Source: JBLYYQ01 sp048550035 (GTDB taxonomy: Bacteria; Nitrospinota_A; UBA7883; JBLYYQ01). From it: 9,107 nt of DNA. Both the position numbers and the translations under genes were made by a program. Where the stretch lies: assembly GCA_048550035.1 (NCBI GenBank), contig JBLYYQ010000077.1:1-9107 (forward strand), written 5' to 3'. The stretch's first letter is position 1, and every line of letters starts with the position of its first letter. Positions 1 through 7,546 of the stretch are shown one piece after another. The notes below the pieces were generated by a model. The model ran no database searches. It was not told the DNA's origin and was given only the letters and a program-made list of their open reading frames with translations.

Positions 1-1023
1 ATCACAGACTCCTATCGTAACGGAAAACAAGAGATAAAACTTACACTCAGAGAGGATGCTAGAAATAACGCTGTAATAGTCGGCGACTTTGCATCACAAG
101 TAAGGCATGCTTTTTATGGTGCAGAAGCTCAACGTATTCAACGAGACAGAGATGAAGTAAAAGTTATGGTTCGCCATCAGGCAAATCAACGTAATTCCAT
201 TACTGATTTAGAAAATCTAACGGTGAAACTTCAAGATGGATCTAGGGTAACATTGTCAACCTTGGCTAATATAGATATAGGACGTGGTTTCTCATCCATT
301 ACACGCTCGAACAGAAAACGATCAATTAATGTCACTGCATATGTCGATCCTACGCAAACTAATGCAGATGACATCAATAAAGACTTAGCAGATAACTTTT
401 TACCAAGCTTGCTACTTAAACATAATAATATTAGCTATGCATTTGAAGGGCAGCAAAAGGATAAGAATGAGTCGCTAGTTAGTATGTTCTATGGCTTCAT
501 CAAAGCAATGGTAGTGATATTTGCATTGTTAGCTATTCCACTTCGATCATACATTCAGCCAATTCTTATTATGCTTGCAATTCCCTTTGGTATTATAGGT
601 GCAGTTTGGGGGCATCTCATATTAGGATTTAACTTTTCGTTTCTATCATTTATGGGAGTAGTTGCTCTAAGCGGCGTTGTGGTAAATTCTAACTTAATAC
701 TAATTTCCTATATTAACAAATTGCGCAAAGAAAATATTCCATTTGTTGATGCGGTACTAGAGACATGTAAAACACGCTTTAGACCAATTGTTCTAACAGC
801 ACTTACAACTTTTGCTGGCGTAACACCTATGCTAGCAGAACGCTCAGTTCAAGCACAATTTTTGATCCCAATGGCAATATCGCTCGGATTTGGTGTGCTG
901 TTTGCGACATTGATATCATTATTGCTCACACCTGCAACCTATCTACTGCTGGAAGATTTACGAAACATACTTTCATCAGATACCAAGCGAAAAAAGGATG
1001 ATCCGATTTTTGACTTAAGTTAG
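1..1023 (+). CDS. RND-family efflux transporter permease, C-terminal part (5' end outside window)
   Basis: The frame is open from base 1 with no stop, so this is the last 340 residues of a protein that in this family is about 1000 long; the ATG at 166 is internal. RND pumps sit in the inner membrane as trimers and use the proton gradient to export drugs or other compounds through a periplasmic adaptor and an outer-membrane channel. The visible part starts in the second periplasmic porter/docking region (to about residue 160). Five hydrophobic segments follow, matching TM8-TM12: around FIKAMVVIFALLAIPL, ILIMLAIPFGIIGAVWG, GVVALSGVVVNSNLILIS, FRPIVLTALTTFAG and the terminal LGFGVLFATLISLLLTP. 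The FRPI.LTALTTFAG block is typical of HAE-1-type pumps. In TM10, the place where AcrB has its proton-relay lysine (SAKNA) reads GVVVNSN, with no lysine. It lies 30 bases upstream of mnmA, so the two may be cotranscribed. Substrate cannot be told; the adaptor gene would be upstream. Confidence 0.93.
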   Translation: MTDSYRNGKQEIKLTLREDARNNAVIVGDFASQVRHAFYGAEAQRIQRDRDEVKVMVRHQANQRNSITDLENLTVKLQDGSRVTLSTLANIDIGRGFSSITRSNRKRSINVTAYVDPTQTNADDINKDLADNFLPSLLLKHNNISYAFEGQQKDKNESLVSMFYGFIKAMVVIFALLAIPLRSYIQPILIMLAIPFGIIGAVWGHLILGFNFSFLSFMGVVALSGVVVNSNLILISYINKLRKENIPFVDAVLETCKTRFRPIVLTALTTFAGVTPMLAERSVQAQFLIPMAISLGFGVLFATLISLLLTPATYLLLEDLRNILSSDTKRKKDDPIFDLS

Positions 1024-1053
1024 TTGACAATATCTTTTTACAAGAAAGTTTAA

Positions 1054-2088
1054 GTGAAAAATAATAGAGTATTAGTTGCTATGAGTGGTGGAGTGGATAG
1101 CTCTGTTACTGCGGCAATATTAAAACAGCAAGGTTTTGATCTTGTCGGAATTACTATGCGAGTAGTAAAGGATAGCCAATTTGATCCTAGTTATGCAAAA
1201 AATGTTGCCAAATCGCTTGGGATTGAACATCATACAATAGACATCTCCAGTAAGTTTAAAGATATGGTGATTGACTATTTTGTTGATACCTATTTAGCAG
1301 GTAGCACTCCAAACCCTTGCGTTAAATGTAATCAGACGATTAAGTTTGATTACCTGCTTGAGCTTGGCAAAGAATTTGGTACATCGAAAATTGCAACTGG
1401 TCACTATGCAAGGATTAAAGAATTTAAAGGCCACCAAGTAATTGCTAAAGGTCTTGATAGAAACAAGGATCAGAGTTACTTTCTCAGTCTAGTAAAAAGC
1501 AGTAATATAAATAAAATTATATTTGTGCTTGGTGATTATAGTAAGTCAGAAACAAGGTCAATCGCAGCAAATTTGAATCTTCAAGGCTTTGACCAAAGAG
1601 AGAGCCAAGAAATATGCTTTACCATCAATGATGACTATGTTCAAACATTGCAACAGCACACTAACCAACTAGTAGGCGAAGGTAATATCCTAGATATCAA
1701 TGGCAAAATAATTGGTACGCACCCTGGATTTTATCACTACACTATAGGTCAACGGCACAGCATTAATGTTGCGACTACTAACCGTCTCTATGTTCTAAAC
1801 ATTGATGCCAAGCAAAATGAGATTACAGTTGGTGATCAAACAGATTTATACAGGCGTGATCTCGTTTTGAGAGATGTTGAATGGAGCGTTCCGAAGGATC
1901 AACTGGAAGGTATTACAATTGCTGCAAAGATAAGATATCGAAGTGAGGAAGCTAAAGCAACTATGAAGCAACTTTCATCTGGTAAATTGCACTTAACTTT
2001 TGACGAACCTCAAAAGTCTGTAACGCCAGGTCAGGTTGCCACTTTATATCATGATGATTTTGTAATCGGAGGTGGATGGATTGAGTAA
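1054..2088 (+). CDS. mnmA: tRNA-specific 2-thiouridylase MnmA
   Basis: MnmA activates U34 of the tRNAs for Lys, Glu and Gln with ATP and puts sulfur at position 2, part of the mnm5s2U wobble modification in the cytoplasm. The 344-residue product has the N-terminal PP-loop ATPase motif AMSGGVDSS (residues 9-17), the TPNPCVKCN segment (85-93) and the ESQEICF segment (183-189), then the C-terminal beta-barrel part (YTIGQRH, SVTPGQVA, GGGWIE at the end). By comparison with E. coli MnmA (C102 and C199) the catalytic pair is C92 and C188. C89 adds a CxxC where E. coli has an aspartate. Length is slightly short for the family (about 360-370). The start is GTG at 1054: the next ATG (1081) would cut into the ATP-binding motif. 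A weak AAGAAAG lies just upstream. The end overlaps the start region of the next gene. The sulfur donor (IscS/relay) genes are not in the window. Confidence 0.97.
   Translation: MKNNRVLVAMSGGVDSSVTAAILKQQGFDLVGITMRVVKDSQFDPSYAKNVAKSLGIEHHTIDISSKFKDMVIDYFVDTYLAGSTPNPCVKCNQTIKFDYLLELGKEFGTSKIATGHYARIKEFKGHQVIAKGLDRNKDQSYFLSLVKSSNINKIIFVLGDYSKSETRSIAANLNLQGFDQRESQEICFTINDDYVQTLQQHTNQLVGEGNILDINGKIIGTHPGFYHYTIGQRHSINVATTNRLYVLNIDAKQNEITVGDQTDLYRRDLVLRDVEWSVPKDQLEGITIAAKIRYRSEEAKATMKQLSSGKLHLTFDEPQKSVTPGQVATLYHDDFVIGGGWIE
2067..2072 (+). promoter_or_regulatory. Shine-Dalgarno that sets the TTG start of the suhB-type gene
   Basis: A strong CGGAGG lies inside the last codons of mnmA. Eight bases after the GGAGG comes TTG at 2081, the ideal distance. 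The upstream in-frame GTG at 2072 begins inside the GGAGG itself and so has no usable ribosome site. This favours TTG at 2081 and indicates translational coupling with mnmA. Confidence 0.7.
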
Positions 2089-2881
2089 TGCAACAGAAGA
2101 AAAGTTCGATATAGATTTGATTGAGCAGATTGCAGTTAAGGCTGCATTGGCTGCTGGGGCGATCATGAATAATCGACTTGAAACTAAGTTTAATATTGAG
2201 CATAAGGGGATCATTGACTTAGTGACTGAGGTTGACATTGAATGTGAAAAAACTATTATTGAGATTATTAAAGATACCTTCCCAGAGCATGCTATCCTTG
2301 CAGAGGAGAGTGGCTTATCAGTTGATTCTCAAAGCAGATGGATTATTGACCCACTAGATGGTACGACAAATTATATTCATAAATTCCCATTCTATGCAAC
2401 CTCAATTGCCTTTGAATATAATGGCCAAATTAAAGTTGGAGTGGTCTACGATCCTACTAGGTCAGAGCTCTTTACTGCCAAGCAAAATTGTGGTGCTAAA
2501 CTAAATGGGGAAAAAATCAGAGTCTCTAAAACTGATTCACTCATTAACTCGTTACTTGCCACAGGGTTTCCATATAATATAAAAGATGCAGAAAATAATA
2601 ACTTAGCACAATTTGAACGGTTAGCTAAAAGTACTCAAGCAATCAGGCGGCCTGGAGCTGCATCGCTAGATCTTTGCTATGTAGCTGCCGGTCGTCTTGA
2701 CGGATTTTGGGAGTTTTATCTTCAGCCATGGGATATTGCAGCAGGCTCATTAATAATAGAAGAGGCATCTGGCACTCTTAGCCTGCTCGATGGTGGTAAA
2801 TTAGATATATATAAAAAGAATATTGTTGCATCTAACTCTATTATACATTCGGAACTCTTAGAAAAATTAGAATCTTCCTAG
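2081..2881 (+). CDS. suhB: Inositol monophosphatase family protein (SuhB-like)
   Basis: This is a Mg2+-dependent sugar-phosphate phosphatase of the IMPase/SuhB family, which dephosphorylates inositol-1-phosphate; E. coli SuhB also acts with Nus factors in rRNA transcription. Numbered from the TTG start, the 266-residue product has all metal-binding motifs: DLVTEVD (46-52), the EES motif (75-77), WIIDPLDGTTNY (87-98, metal ligands D90 and D93) and PWDIAAG (216-222, ligand D218). YDPTRSELFTA, LNGEKI and LATGFPY are also typical. Length matches E. coli SuhB (267). The start is chosen as TTG 2081 because of the GGAGG eight bases upstream; an in-frame GTG at 2072 would add three residues but has no ribosome site. 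The gene overlaps the mnmA end by 8 bases. FBPase or CysQ-like activity cannot be excluded, but the overall match is to SuhB. Confidence 0.93.
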   Translation: MSNATEEKFDIDLIEQIAVKAALAAGAIMNNRLETKFNIEHKGIIDLVTEVDIECEKTIIEIIKDTFPEHAILAEESGLSVDSQSRWIIDPLDGTTNYIHKFPFYATSIAFEYNGQIKVGVVYDPTRSELFTAKQNCGAKLNGEKIRVSKTDSLINSLLATGFPYNIKDAENNNLAQFERLAKSTQAIRRPGAASLDLCYVAAGRLDGFWEFYLQPWDIAAGSLIIEEASGTLSLLDGGKLDIYKKNIVASNSIIHSELLEKLESS

Positions 2882-2893
2882 TTTGATTATGGC

Positions 2894-3763
2894 CTAACTT
2901 TTAGATGCTTTAGGATCAAGTGCATCTCTTATCCCTTCACCTAGTAGGTTATACCCTAGCACCGTAATTAGTATAGCAAGTCCAGGGCAAACACTGAGCC
3001 ACCATGCATACTCAATATTATTTTTGCCTTCAGTTAATATGGCACCCCAAGATGGTGTTGGAGGCTGAACGCCGATTCCTAAAAATGAGAGTGCTGACTC
3101 TGTCAAAATAGCACCGGCAACTCCTAATGTTGCAGAAACTAGTAATGGGGCCATTGCATTTGGCAATATATGTTTAAACAATATGGAGGTGTTAGATGCA
3201 CCAAGAGCTTTGCAAGCCAACACAAAATCGCGCTCCTTTAATGATAAAAATTCAGCTCGCACTAACCTTGTAACACCCATCCAACTAGTAAGTCCGATGA
3301 CAGCCATGATGTTATATATTGATGGGTTCAAAAATGTGATCACTGCAAGTATCAAAAATATTGTTGGAACAGTCAGCATCAGATCAGTTATGCGCATAAG
3401 AACCTCATCAATCCAACCACCAAAGTAGCCTGAAATAGCCCCTACAACTGCCCCTATCAGAGTTGAGATTCCAACAGCAACAAAGCCGACCGCAAGTGAA
3501 ATTCTGGCACCATATACCATCCGCGAAAAGAGGTCACGCCCGAGCTGGTCTGAGCCTAGTATATTGCTCGTTGAGGGAGGTGCTAGTAGCAAATCTACAT
3601 TAATTGCATAAGGATCGTATGGTGCAATGTAGGGAGCAAAAATCGCCACAAGAAATAATCCGCTGACAATTATAAAGCCACCTACTGCCAGTCTGTTTTT
3701 CTTGAATCGCTTAACAACTAGCCAGAATTGTGAGCTATCTTCAGAAGCAATAGTCTTATTCAT
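2894..3763 (-). CDS. dppC: Peptide/nickel-type ABC transporter permease, DppC/OppC family
   Basis: This is one of two inner-membrane permease subunits of a class 1 importer for di- or oligopeptides (or nickel in some relatives). The 289-residue protein shows the family pattern in order: a cytoplasmic N-terminus with one membrane segment (about 26-44); APYDPY and the LGSDQLGRDLFSRMVYGAR signature (69-87); a transmembrane core starting near residue 90; the ATPase-contact (EAA-like) loop CKALGAS...LFKHILPNAMAPLL (184-208); then LSFLGIGVQPPTPSWGAIL (225-243); and the terminal LGEGIRDALDPK (274-285). The ATG is preceded by AGGA about six bases upstream, within the end of dppB; the genes overlap by 8 bases and are coupled. 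It is the last gene of the minus-strand operon, ending 12 bases from the converging suhB end. No binding-protein or ATPase gene follows. The substrate is inferred only from the family. Confidence 0.93.
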   Translation of the reverse strand: MNKTIASEDSSQFWLVVKRFKKNRLAVGGFIIVSGLFLVAIFAPYIAPYDPYAINVDLLLAPPSTSNILGSDQLGRDLFSRMVYGARISLAVGFVAVGISTLIGAVVGAISGYFGGWIDEVLMRITDLMLTVPTIFLILAVITFLNPSIYNIMAVIGLTSWMGVTRLVRAEFLSLKERDFVLACKALGASNTSILFKHILPNAMAPLLVSATLGVAGAILTESALSFLGIGVQPPTPSWGAILTEGKNNIEYAWWLSVCPGLAILITVLGYNLLGEGIRDALDPKASKS

Positions 3764-4730
3764 AACTTATCCTAGGATCTGCAAACGCATATGTAATATC
3801 TGCAAGCAGATTGCCAATAAGTGTTAATAGTGAACCGATAACTAATGCTGCCATTACGAGTGGATAATCACGTGAGTAGACTGACTGTAAAAAAAGTTGC
3901 CCAAAACCTGGGATGGAAAATATTGTTTCAAAAATTGCTGAGCCTCCTATAAGCGCAGGAAGTGACATTCCCAAAGTAGTAATAAGTGGCAGTAGTGCAT
4001 TACGGAGACTATGTTTAAATAGTACTAAACCTCGTGGGACTCCTTTAGCTCTTGCGCAAACGATAAAATCAGACTCAATCACTTCTAAGGTAGATTGTCG
4101 CACCAATCTTGATAAAAACGCTAATCCGCTCAGAGCTGAAACTAAGATCGGCAATATTAAATGTTTTGAATAGTCTACTAGTTTTCCTATCAAATTAAGA
4201 TCGGCATGGTTATATGATGTTAAACCTGATATTGGCAACCAGCCAAGCATTAGCCCAAAAAAGATCATCGCAAGTAGTGCTACCCAAAACCCTGGTGCTG
4301 AAAAACCTATAAAAACAAATAGTGTACTCAATCGATCAAACCAGCCATACGGGTTAGAGGCTGATAACAGACCAATCGGAATAGCAATCAGTAATGTGAT
4401 CAGCAATGTCATAGCACTTATGAAAATAGTAACCGGCATTCGTTCCATAATCTTATCTATAACTGGTCGTCTATCTGGTGTGAACGAGTTACCAAAATCA
4501 AACGACACTACACGCTTTAGCCATTGCAAATATTGAATATGAATAGGCTCATCAAGATTATACAATTCACGCAACCTCTCTGCTGATTCAGCTGAGACAT
4601 TTGGATTAAGATCTGTTAGTAGTTCAACAGGCGAACCAGGGGCAAGCTGTAGCGTTAAAAATGATATGATAGTTATGCCAAGCACCATCGGTATCATTAG
4701 CAATAATCTTCTTATTATATAATTTTTCAT
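3756..4730 (-). CDS. dppB: Peptide/nickel-type ABC transporter permease, DppB/OppB family
   Basis: This is the partner permease of the DppC-type protein; together they form the membrane channel of a peptide-type ABC importer. The 324-residue product opens with the family's typical N-terminus (IIRRLLLMIPMVLGITIISF, residues 5-24), followed by LQLAPGSP. A periplasmic stretch with LYNLDEPIHIQYLQWL and FDFGNSF (57-83) comes next. Membrane segments lie at about 100-122, 135-165, 190-206, 245-265 and 288-312. The EAA-like ATPase-contact loop is ARAKGVPRGLVLFKHSLRNA (226-245), and ETIFSIPGFGQLF (268-280) is also a family hallmark. The C-terminus reads YAFADPRISYE, matching DPRI/Y in relatives. The start is ATG at 4730; GAAGAG directly abuts it, so the ribosome site is weak or oddly close. 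The 41-base gap to yraN is the largest in this operon. Dipeptide, oligopeptide, glutathione or nickel substrates all remain possible. Confidence 0.93.
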   Translation of the reverse strand: MKNYIIRRLLLMIPMVLGITIISFLTLQLAPGSPVELLTDLNPNVSAESAERLRELYNLDEPIHIQYLQWLKRVVSFDFGNSFTPDRRPVIDKIMERMPVTIFISAMTLLITLLIAIPIGLLSASNPYGWFDRLSTLFVFIGFSAPGFWVALLAMIFFGLMLGWLPISGLTSYNHADLNLIGKLVDYSKHLILPILVSALSGLAFLSRLVRQSTLEVIESDFIVCARAKGVPRGLVLFKHSLRNALLPLITTLGMSLPALIGGSAIFETIFSIPGFGQLFLQSVYSRDYPLVMAALVIGSLLTLIGNLLADITYAFADPRISYE

Positions 4731-4771
4731 CTCTTCAAACTTTATACTTTATCTAACAGAAGTTTTTTTAG

Positions 4772-5197
4772 CTAAAAAGCATTTCTGATATGCTTTACCT
4801 GAGCATCATTTCCTGCAATATAGATAGCAATAATATCAAACCTAACTGAGAGATCACTTAGCTTTTGCTTAGCTATAAATAAATTTGCTGCTCTTTTTAA
4901 ACGTTGTTGCGCCTTACTATTAACTACCTCTAATGGATCGATCATACAGTTCTCTGATCGACTTTTAACCTCTATAAAAACGAGCTGGTTCTGATCCATT
5001 GCTATTATATCAACCTCATGACGCTTGATAATAACATTTCGTCCCAAAATTTTATAGCCACCTTTTTTTAGAAATAAAGTTGCTAAATCCTCTCCATACT
5101 TACCTTTAGCAATATGAGAATTGCGACCTCGTAAACTAAATTTTAGTAACGCAACTCTTCTCAATAAACAATATCCAATCGACCTAATAATATTCAT
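4772..5197 (-). CDS. yraN: YraN family (UPF0102) endonuclease-like protein
   Basis: This is a small protein of the YraN/UPF0102 family, which has a restriction-endonuclease-like (Holliday-junction-resolvase-like) fold; its cellular role is not firmly established. Of 141 residues, the first 28 or so (basic, mildly hydrophobic) are an extension before the usual domain start. The core motifs are visible: KGKYGEDLATLFL (31-43, with E36), GYKILGRN (47-54), HEVDIIA (60-66, with D63) and FIEVKSR (74-80, with E76 and K78). The D63...E76-x-K78 set is the standard nuclease triad, though the usual GEID reads HEVD here. The start ATG overlaps the rnhB stop (ATGA), so the pair is translationally coupled; rnhB-yraN is a recurrent neighbour pair in bacteria. 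Confidence 0.92.
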   Translation of the reverse strand: MNIIRSIGYCLLRRVALLKFSLRGRNSHIAKGKYGEDLATLFLKKGGYKILGRNVIIKRHEVDIIAMDQNQLVFIEVKSRSENCMIDPLEVVNSKAQQRLKRAANLFIAKQKLSDLSVRFDIIAIYIAGNDAQVKHIRNAF

Positions 5198-5826
5198 CTG
5201 TTGATAGATCGTATTCTAAAACTAGCTCGATGCAAAGGAGAAAGACCATACTTCTCAATCGATGCTATATGAGAAGCGGTAGGGTAACCTTTGTTAGATT
5301 CAAACTTATATTCTGGATATTCTTTCGCAATTGACCTCATATATCGATCACGACTAACTTTCGCAATAATTGATGCTGCTGCAATTGAAATTGAACTATT
5401 GTCACCTTTAATAATTAGCCATTCAGGTTTACCAAATTTGATAGGAGTGATACCATCAACTAATAATATATCTGGTTCGACTGTTAACCTTGCAGTACTC
5501 CTTTTCATTGCAAGTAATGTAGCCTGAAGTATGTTAACACTATCAATTTCGGATGGCGACGCCATCGCATATCCACTTGCTAGTGATTTTTTAATTATCT
5601 GATCAAATAACAACTCTCGCTTTTTTACAGAAAGCTTCTTTGAATCGTCAATTCCTCTAAGAGTGAAGCCTCTCCCCAATATCACAGTCGCTGCAACCAC
5701 AGGACCTGCCAAAGCTCCCCTACCAGCTTCATCAATACCGGCGATAACTTTATAACCTTCAGACTCTGCCAATAATTCAAAATAATAGCTATTCTCTGAA
5801 TCTATAGGTTTAAATTGTTTTATCAT
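5194..5826 (-). CDS. rnhB: Ribonuclease HII
   Basis: RNase HII cuts the RNA strand of RNA-DNA hybrids and starts removal of single ribonucleotides from DNA. The 210-residue protein has AGIDEAGRGALAGPVVAA (29-46), DDSKKLS (60-66), NILQATLLAMKRS (98-110), LLVDG (121-125), IKGD (139-142) and AAASIIAKVSRDR (149-161). The likely DEDD metal-binding set is D32, E33, D124 and D142, all present. Most relatives have GRGPLAGPV where this has GRGALAGPV, a small difference away from the catalytic residues. The C-terminus (GYPTASHIASIEKYGLSPLHRASF) is typical and complete. The ATG at 5826 has no strong Shine-Dalgarno; it lies 16 bases after plsC, so coupling may help. The stop overlaps the yraN start. Confidence 0.96.
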   Translation of the reverse strand: MIKQFKPIDSENSYYFELLAESEGYKVIAGIDEAGRGALAGPVVAATVILGRGFTLRGIDDSKKLSVKKRELLFDQIIKKSLASGYAMASPSEIDSVNILQATLLAMKRSTARLTVEPDILLVDGITPIKFGKPEWLIIKGDNSSISIAAASIIAKVSRDRYMRSIAKEYPEYKFESNKGYPTASHIASIEKYGLSPLHRASFRIRSINR

Positions 5827-5842
5827 CAGTAGCTGCTAGCAA

Positions 5843-6574
5843 CTAACTCTGCTTAGTTATATAAAGGTTGATATGCTCTTGTTTCAAATTCCCGATTGCA
5901 AGCATTATCTCATTTGATATTAGTTGAAAAGTCTCCTTGTTAGGTTCCATAGCATAAAACTTCGATAACTCCAATGCCTGCCCATAGACCACGCAGTAAT
6001 TAATATTAAACCATTTTTTCTCGTAGCCGAATGGGTAATGCTCAGTATTAATAAGTAATGCCGGAATTACACATGGCTTTGCACTATATATTATTGAGCC
6101 TACTGTTGATTTGCCTCGCAGCAGCTTTCCTGTTTTGCTCCTTGTCCCCTCAGGAAAAGCAATCACAAAAAGTTGCTTACAAAAGTATATAAGTTTACTA
6201 ATTGTCTTAGTATCACTCCTGCCCCTCTTAACAGGAAACGCACCAAGGTATCTTATTAGAAAACCTAAAACAGGGATAGAAAACAGTCCCTCTTTTGCCG
6301 GAATCATATAAGGTCTTAATGTCATACGCTTTGCAGATGAATAAGGCATGATAACTGTGTCGACCCATGATTGATGATTTGCACATACGAGCATCTTTTG
6401 ATCAACTGGAAGGTTTTCTTCTCCAATAATTTTTATCTTATTAAGGAGTCGAAAGTAGGTCCAACAGACAGGAAGAGCTGCCATCCTGACAACAAACATG
6501 AACAGCTTGCGTAGTAACCCAAGACGAAACTGATCTTCCTTATTTGAATTTAGCTTCGTTAATAATTTAGTCAT
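5843..6574 (-). CDS. plsC: 1-acyl-sn-glycerol-3-phosphate acyltransferase (PlsC family)
   Basis: PlsC acylates lysophosphatidic acid to phosphatidic acid at the inner membrane, the second acylation in phospholipid synthesis. The 243-residue product (E. coli PlsC is 245) has a hydrophobic N-terminal segment (about 20-44), the catalytic HX4D motif as NHQSWVD (66-72; H67, D72), the acceptor-binding motif GAFPVKRG (111-118), FPEGTRS (140-146) and the downstream proline motif CVIPALL. It starts one base after the rluD stop, so it is coupled to that gene. Some members of the superfamily acylate other lysophospholipids or ornithine lipids; the full motif set makes plain PlsC the best call, but acceptor specificity is inferred. 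Confidence 0.92.
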   Translation of the reverse strand: MTKLLTKLNSNKEDQFRLGLLRKLFMFVVRMAALPVCWTYFRLLNKIKIIGEENLPVDQKMLVCANHQSWVDTVIMPYSSAKRMTLRPYMIPAKEGLFSIPVLGFLIRYLGAFPVKRGRSDTKTISKLIYFCKQLFVIAFPEGTRSKTGKLLRGKSTVGSIIYSAKPCVIPALLINTEHYPFGYEKKWFNINYCVVYGQALELSKFYAMEPNKETFQLISNEIMLAIGNLKQEHINLYITKQS

Positions 6575-6575
6575 C

Positions 6576-7526
6576 TTAGCCTATCTTCGAGAGATCGCCA
6601 CCTAGCTTCGATATCAATGTTGTAATATCAGCTGGTAGTGGTTGCTTGAATTTCATATTTACCTTTTTTGTTGGATGCTCAAAGCTGACCTCATAGGCAT
6701 GCAATGCCTGTCTATTAATTGGAAACTTGCTATGTTTTGAAATGTAGAGAGCGTCCCCTATTATTGGATAGCCGATACTATGAAGATGTACCCTGATCTG
6801 ATGTGTTCGACCAGTTTTTATCCTAACTTTTAACACTACACATCGTACTAATCGCTCAATGACCTCAACTTCTGTTATAGCATCTTTCCCATTTTCATGG
6901 TCAATAGTCATCTTCAATCTATTTCTTTTGCTTCGTCCGATAGGAGCGTTGATAGTTTTGTTATCTTTGATATCAGATCCTTTAGCCACCGCTATGTAAG
7001 TCCGCTTCAACACTCGAGTCGATAACTGTTTTGCCAGCAGATTATGTGCTAGATCATTTTTAGCTATCAAAATTAGACCAGAGCTATCTTTATCTAACCT
7101 ATGTACAATGCCAGGTCTATCCTGACCTGCAACCTTAGATAAATTATCTTTATAATGCCAAATCAGACCATTGACTAATGTCGCTGACCTAACAGATTGA
7201 GTTGGATGGGTAATCATAAATGGGGGTTTATTAATGACTGCTAAATCATCATCTTCATAGAGTATGTCAAGTTTGATATCTTCAGCCGCTATTGGCTCGT
7301 TTGCTACAATAGTTTTACATTTTATCGATACCTGACTTCCAGCTTTGAGCCTAAATGACGGCTTTGTTGAACGACAACCATCACACTCAACATCACCTCG
7401 CTCAATCGTTCGCTTGATCTCCGCTCGGCTCAGATCAGTAATTTTAGTTGCTAAGAATTGATCAATTCTTGCATTGGCATTATTATCATCAACAATTAGA
7501 AGATTTAATTTATAATCGTTGCTCAT
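6576..7526 (-). CDS. rluD: RluC/RluD family rRNA pseudouridine synthase
   Basis: Enzymes of this family isomerise specific uridines of 23S rRNA to pseudouridine. The 316-residue product has an N-terminal S4 RNA-binding domain (about 17-75, with ARIDQFLA and LSRAEIKRTIERGDVECDG) followed by the catalytic RsuA/RluA-type domain. Visible motifs are LYEDDDLAVINKPPFMITHP (89-108), RPGIVHRLDKDSSGLILIAK (137-156, catalytic D145) and KTGRTHQIRVHL near residue 240, plus GYPIIGDALY. The two-domain layout and length fit RluD (E. coli 326 residues), which modifies helix 69; RluC has the same layout, so the symbol is given by closest overall resemblance. It starts 20 bases after lgt and ends one base before plsC. 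Confidence 0.9.
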   Translation of the reverse strand: MSNDYKLNLLIVDDNNANARIDQFLATKITDLSRAEIKRTIERGDVECDGCRSTKPSFRLKAGSQVSIKCKTIVANEPIAAEDIKLDILYEDDDLAVINKPPFMITHPTQSVRSATLVNGLIWHYKDNLSKVAGQDRPGIVHRLDKDSSGLILIAKNDLAHNLLAKQLSTRVLKRTYIAVAKGSDIKDNKTINAPIGRSKRNRLKMTIDHENGKDAITEVEVIERLVRCVVLKVRIKTGRTHQIRVHLHSIGYPIIGDALYISKHSKFPINRQALHAYEVSFEHPTKKVNMKFKQPLPADITTLISKLGGDLSKIG

Positions 7527-7546
7527 CTTAGATTAAAAAAGTTAGC

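Noticed and set aside
1024..1029. Perfect -35 hexamer TTGACA between the RND gene and mnmA
   Set aside because: No -10-like hexamer lies 16-18 bases downstream (the candidates are AAGTTT/AGTTTA/GTTTAA), and transcription would start inside mnmA. A chance match is more likely.
1961..2238. Two overlapping minus-strand frames at the mnmA-suhB junction
   Set aside because: Both lie antisense to conserved coding sequence, the products are low-complexity, and there is no promoter or ribosome site.
3183..3428. Plus-strand open frame of 81 codons opposite dppC
   Set aside because: It is antisense to strongly conserved permease codons and its product has no recognisable motif.
3913..4173. Plus-strand open frame of 86 codons opposite dppB
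   Set aside because: It is a mirror of the dppB coding frame and has no ribosome site or motif of its own.
5291..6311. Plus-strand frames of 78 and 66 codons opposite rnhB and plsC (5291-5527 and 6111-6311)
   Set aside because: They are antisense to catalytic-motif codons of both enzymes; nothing supports translation.
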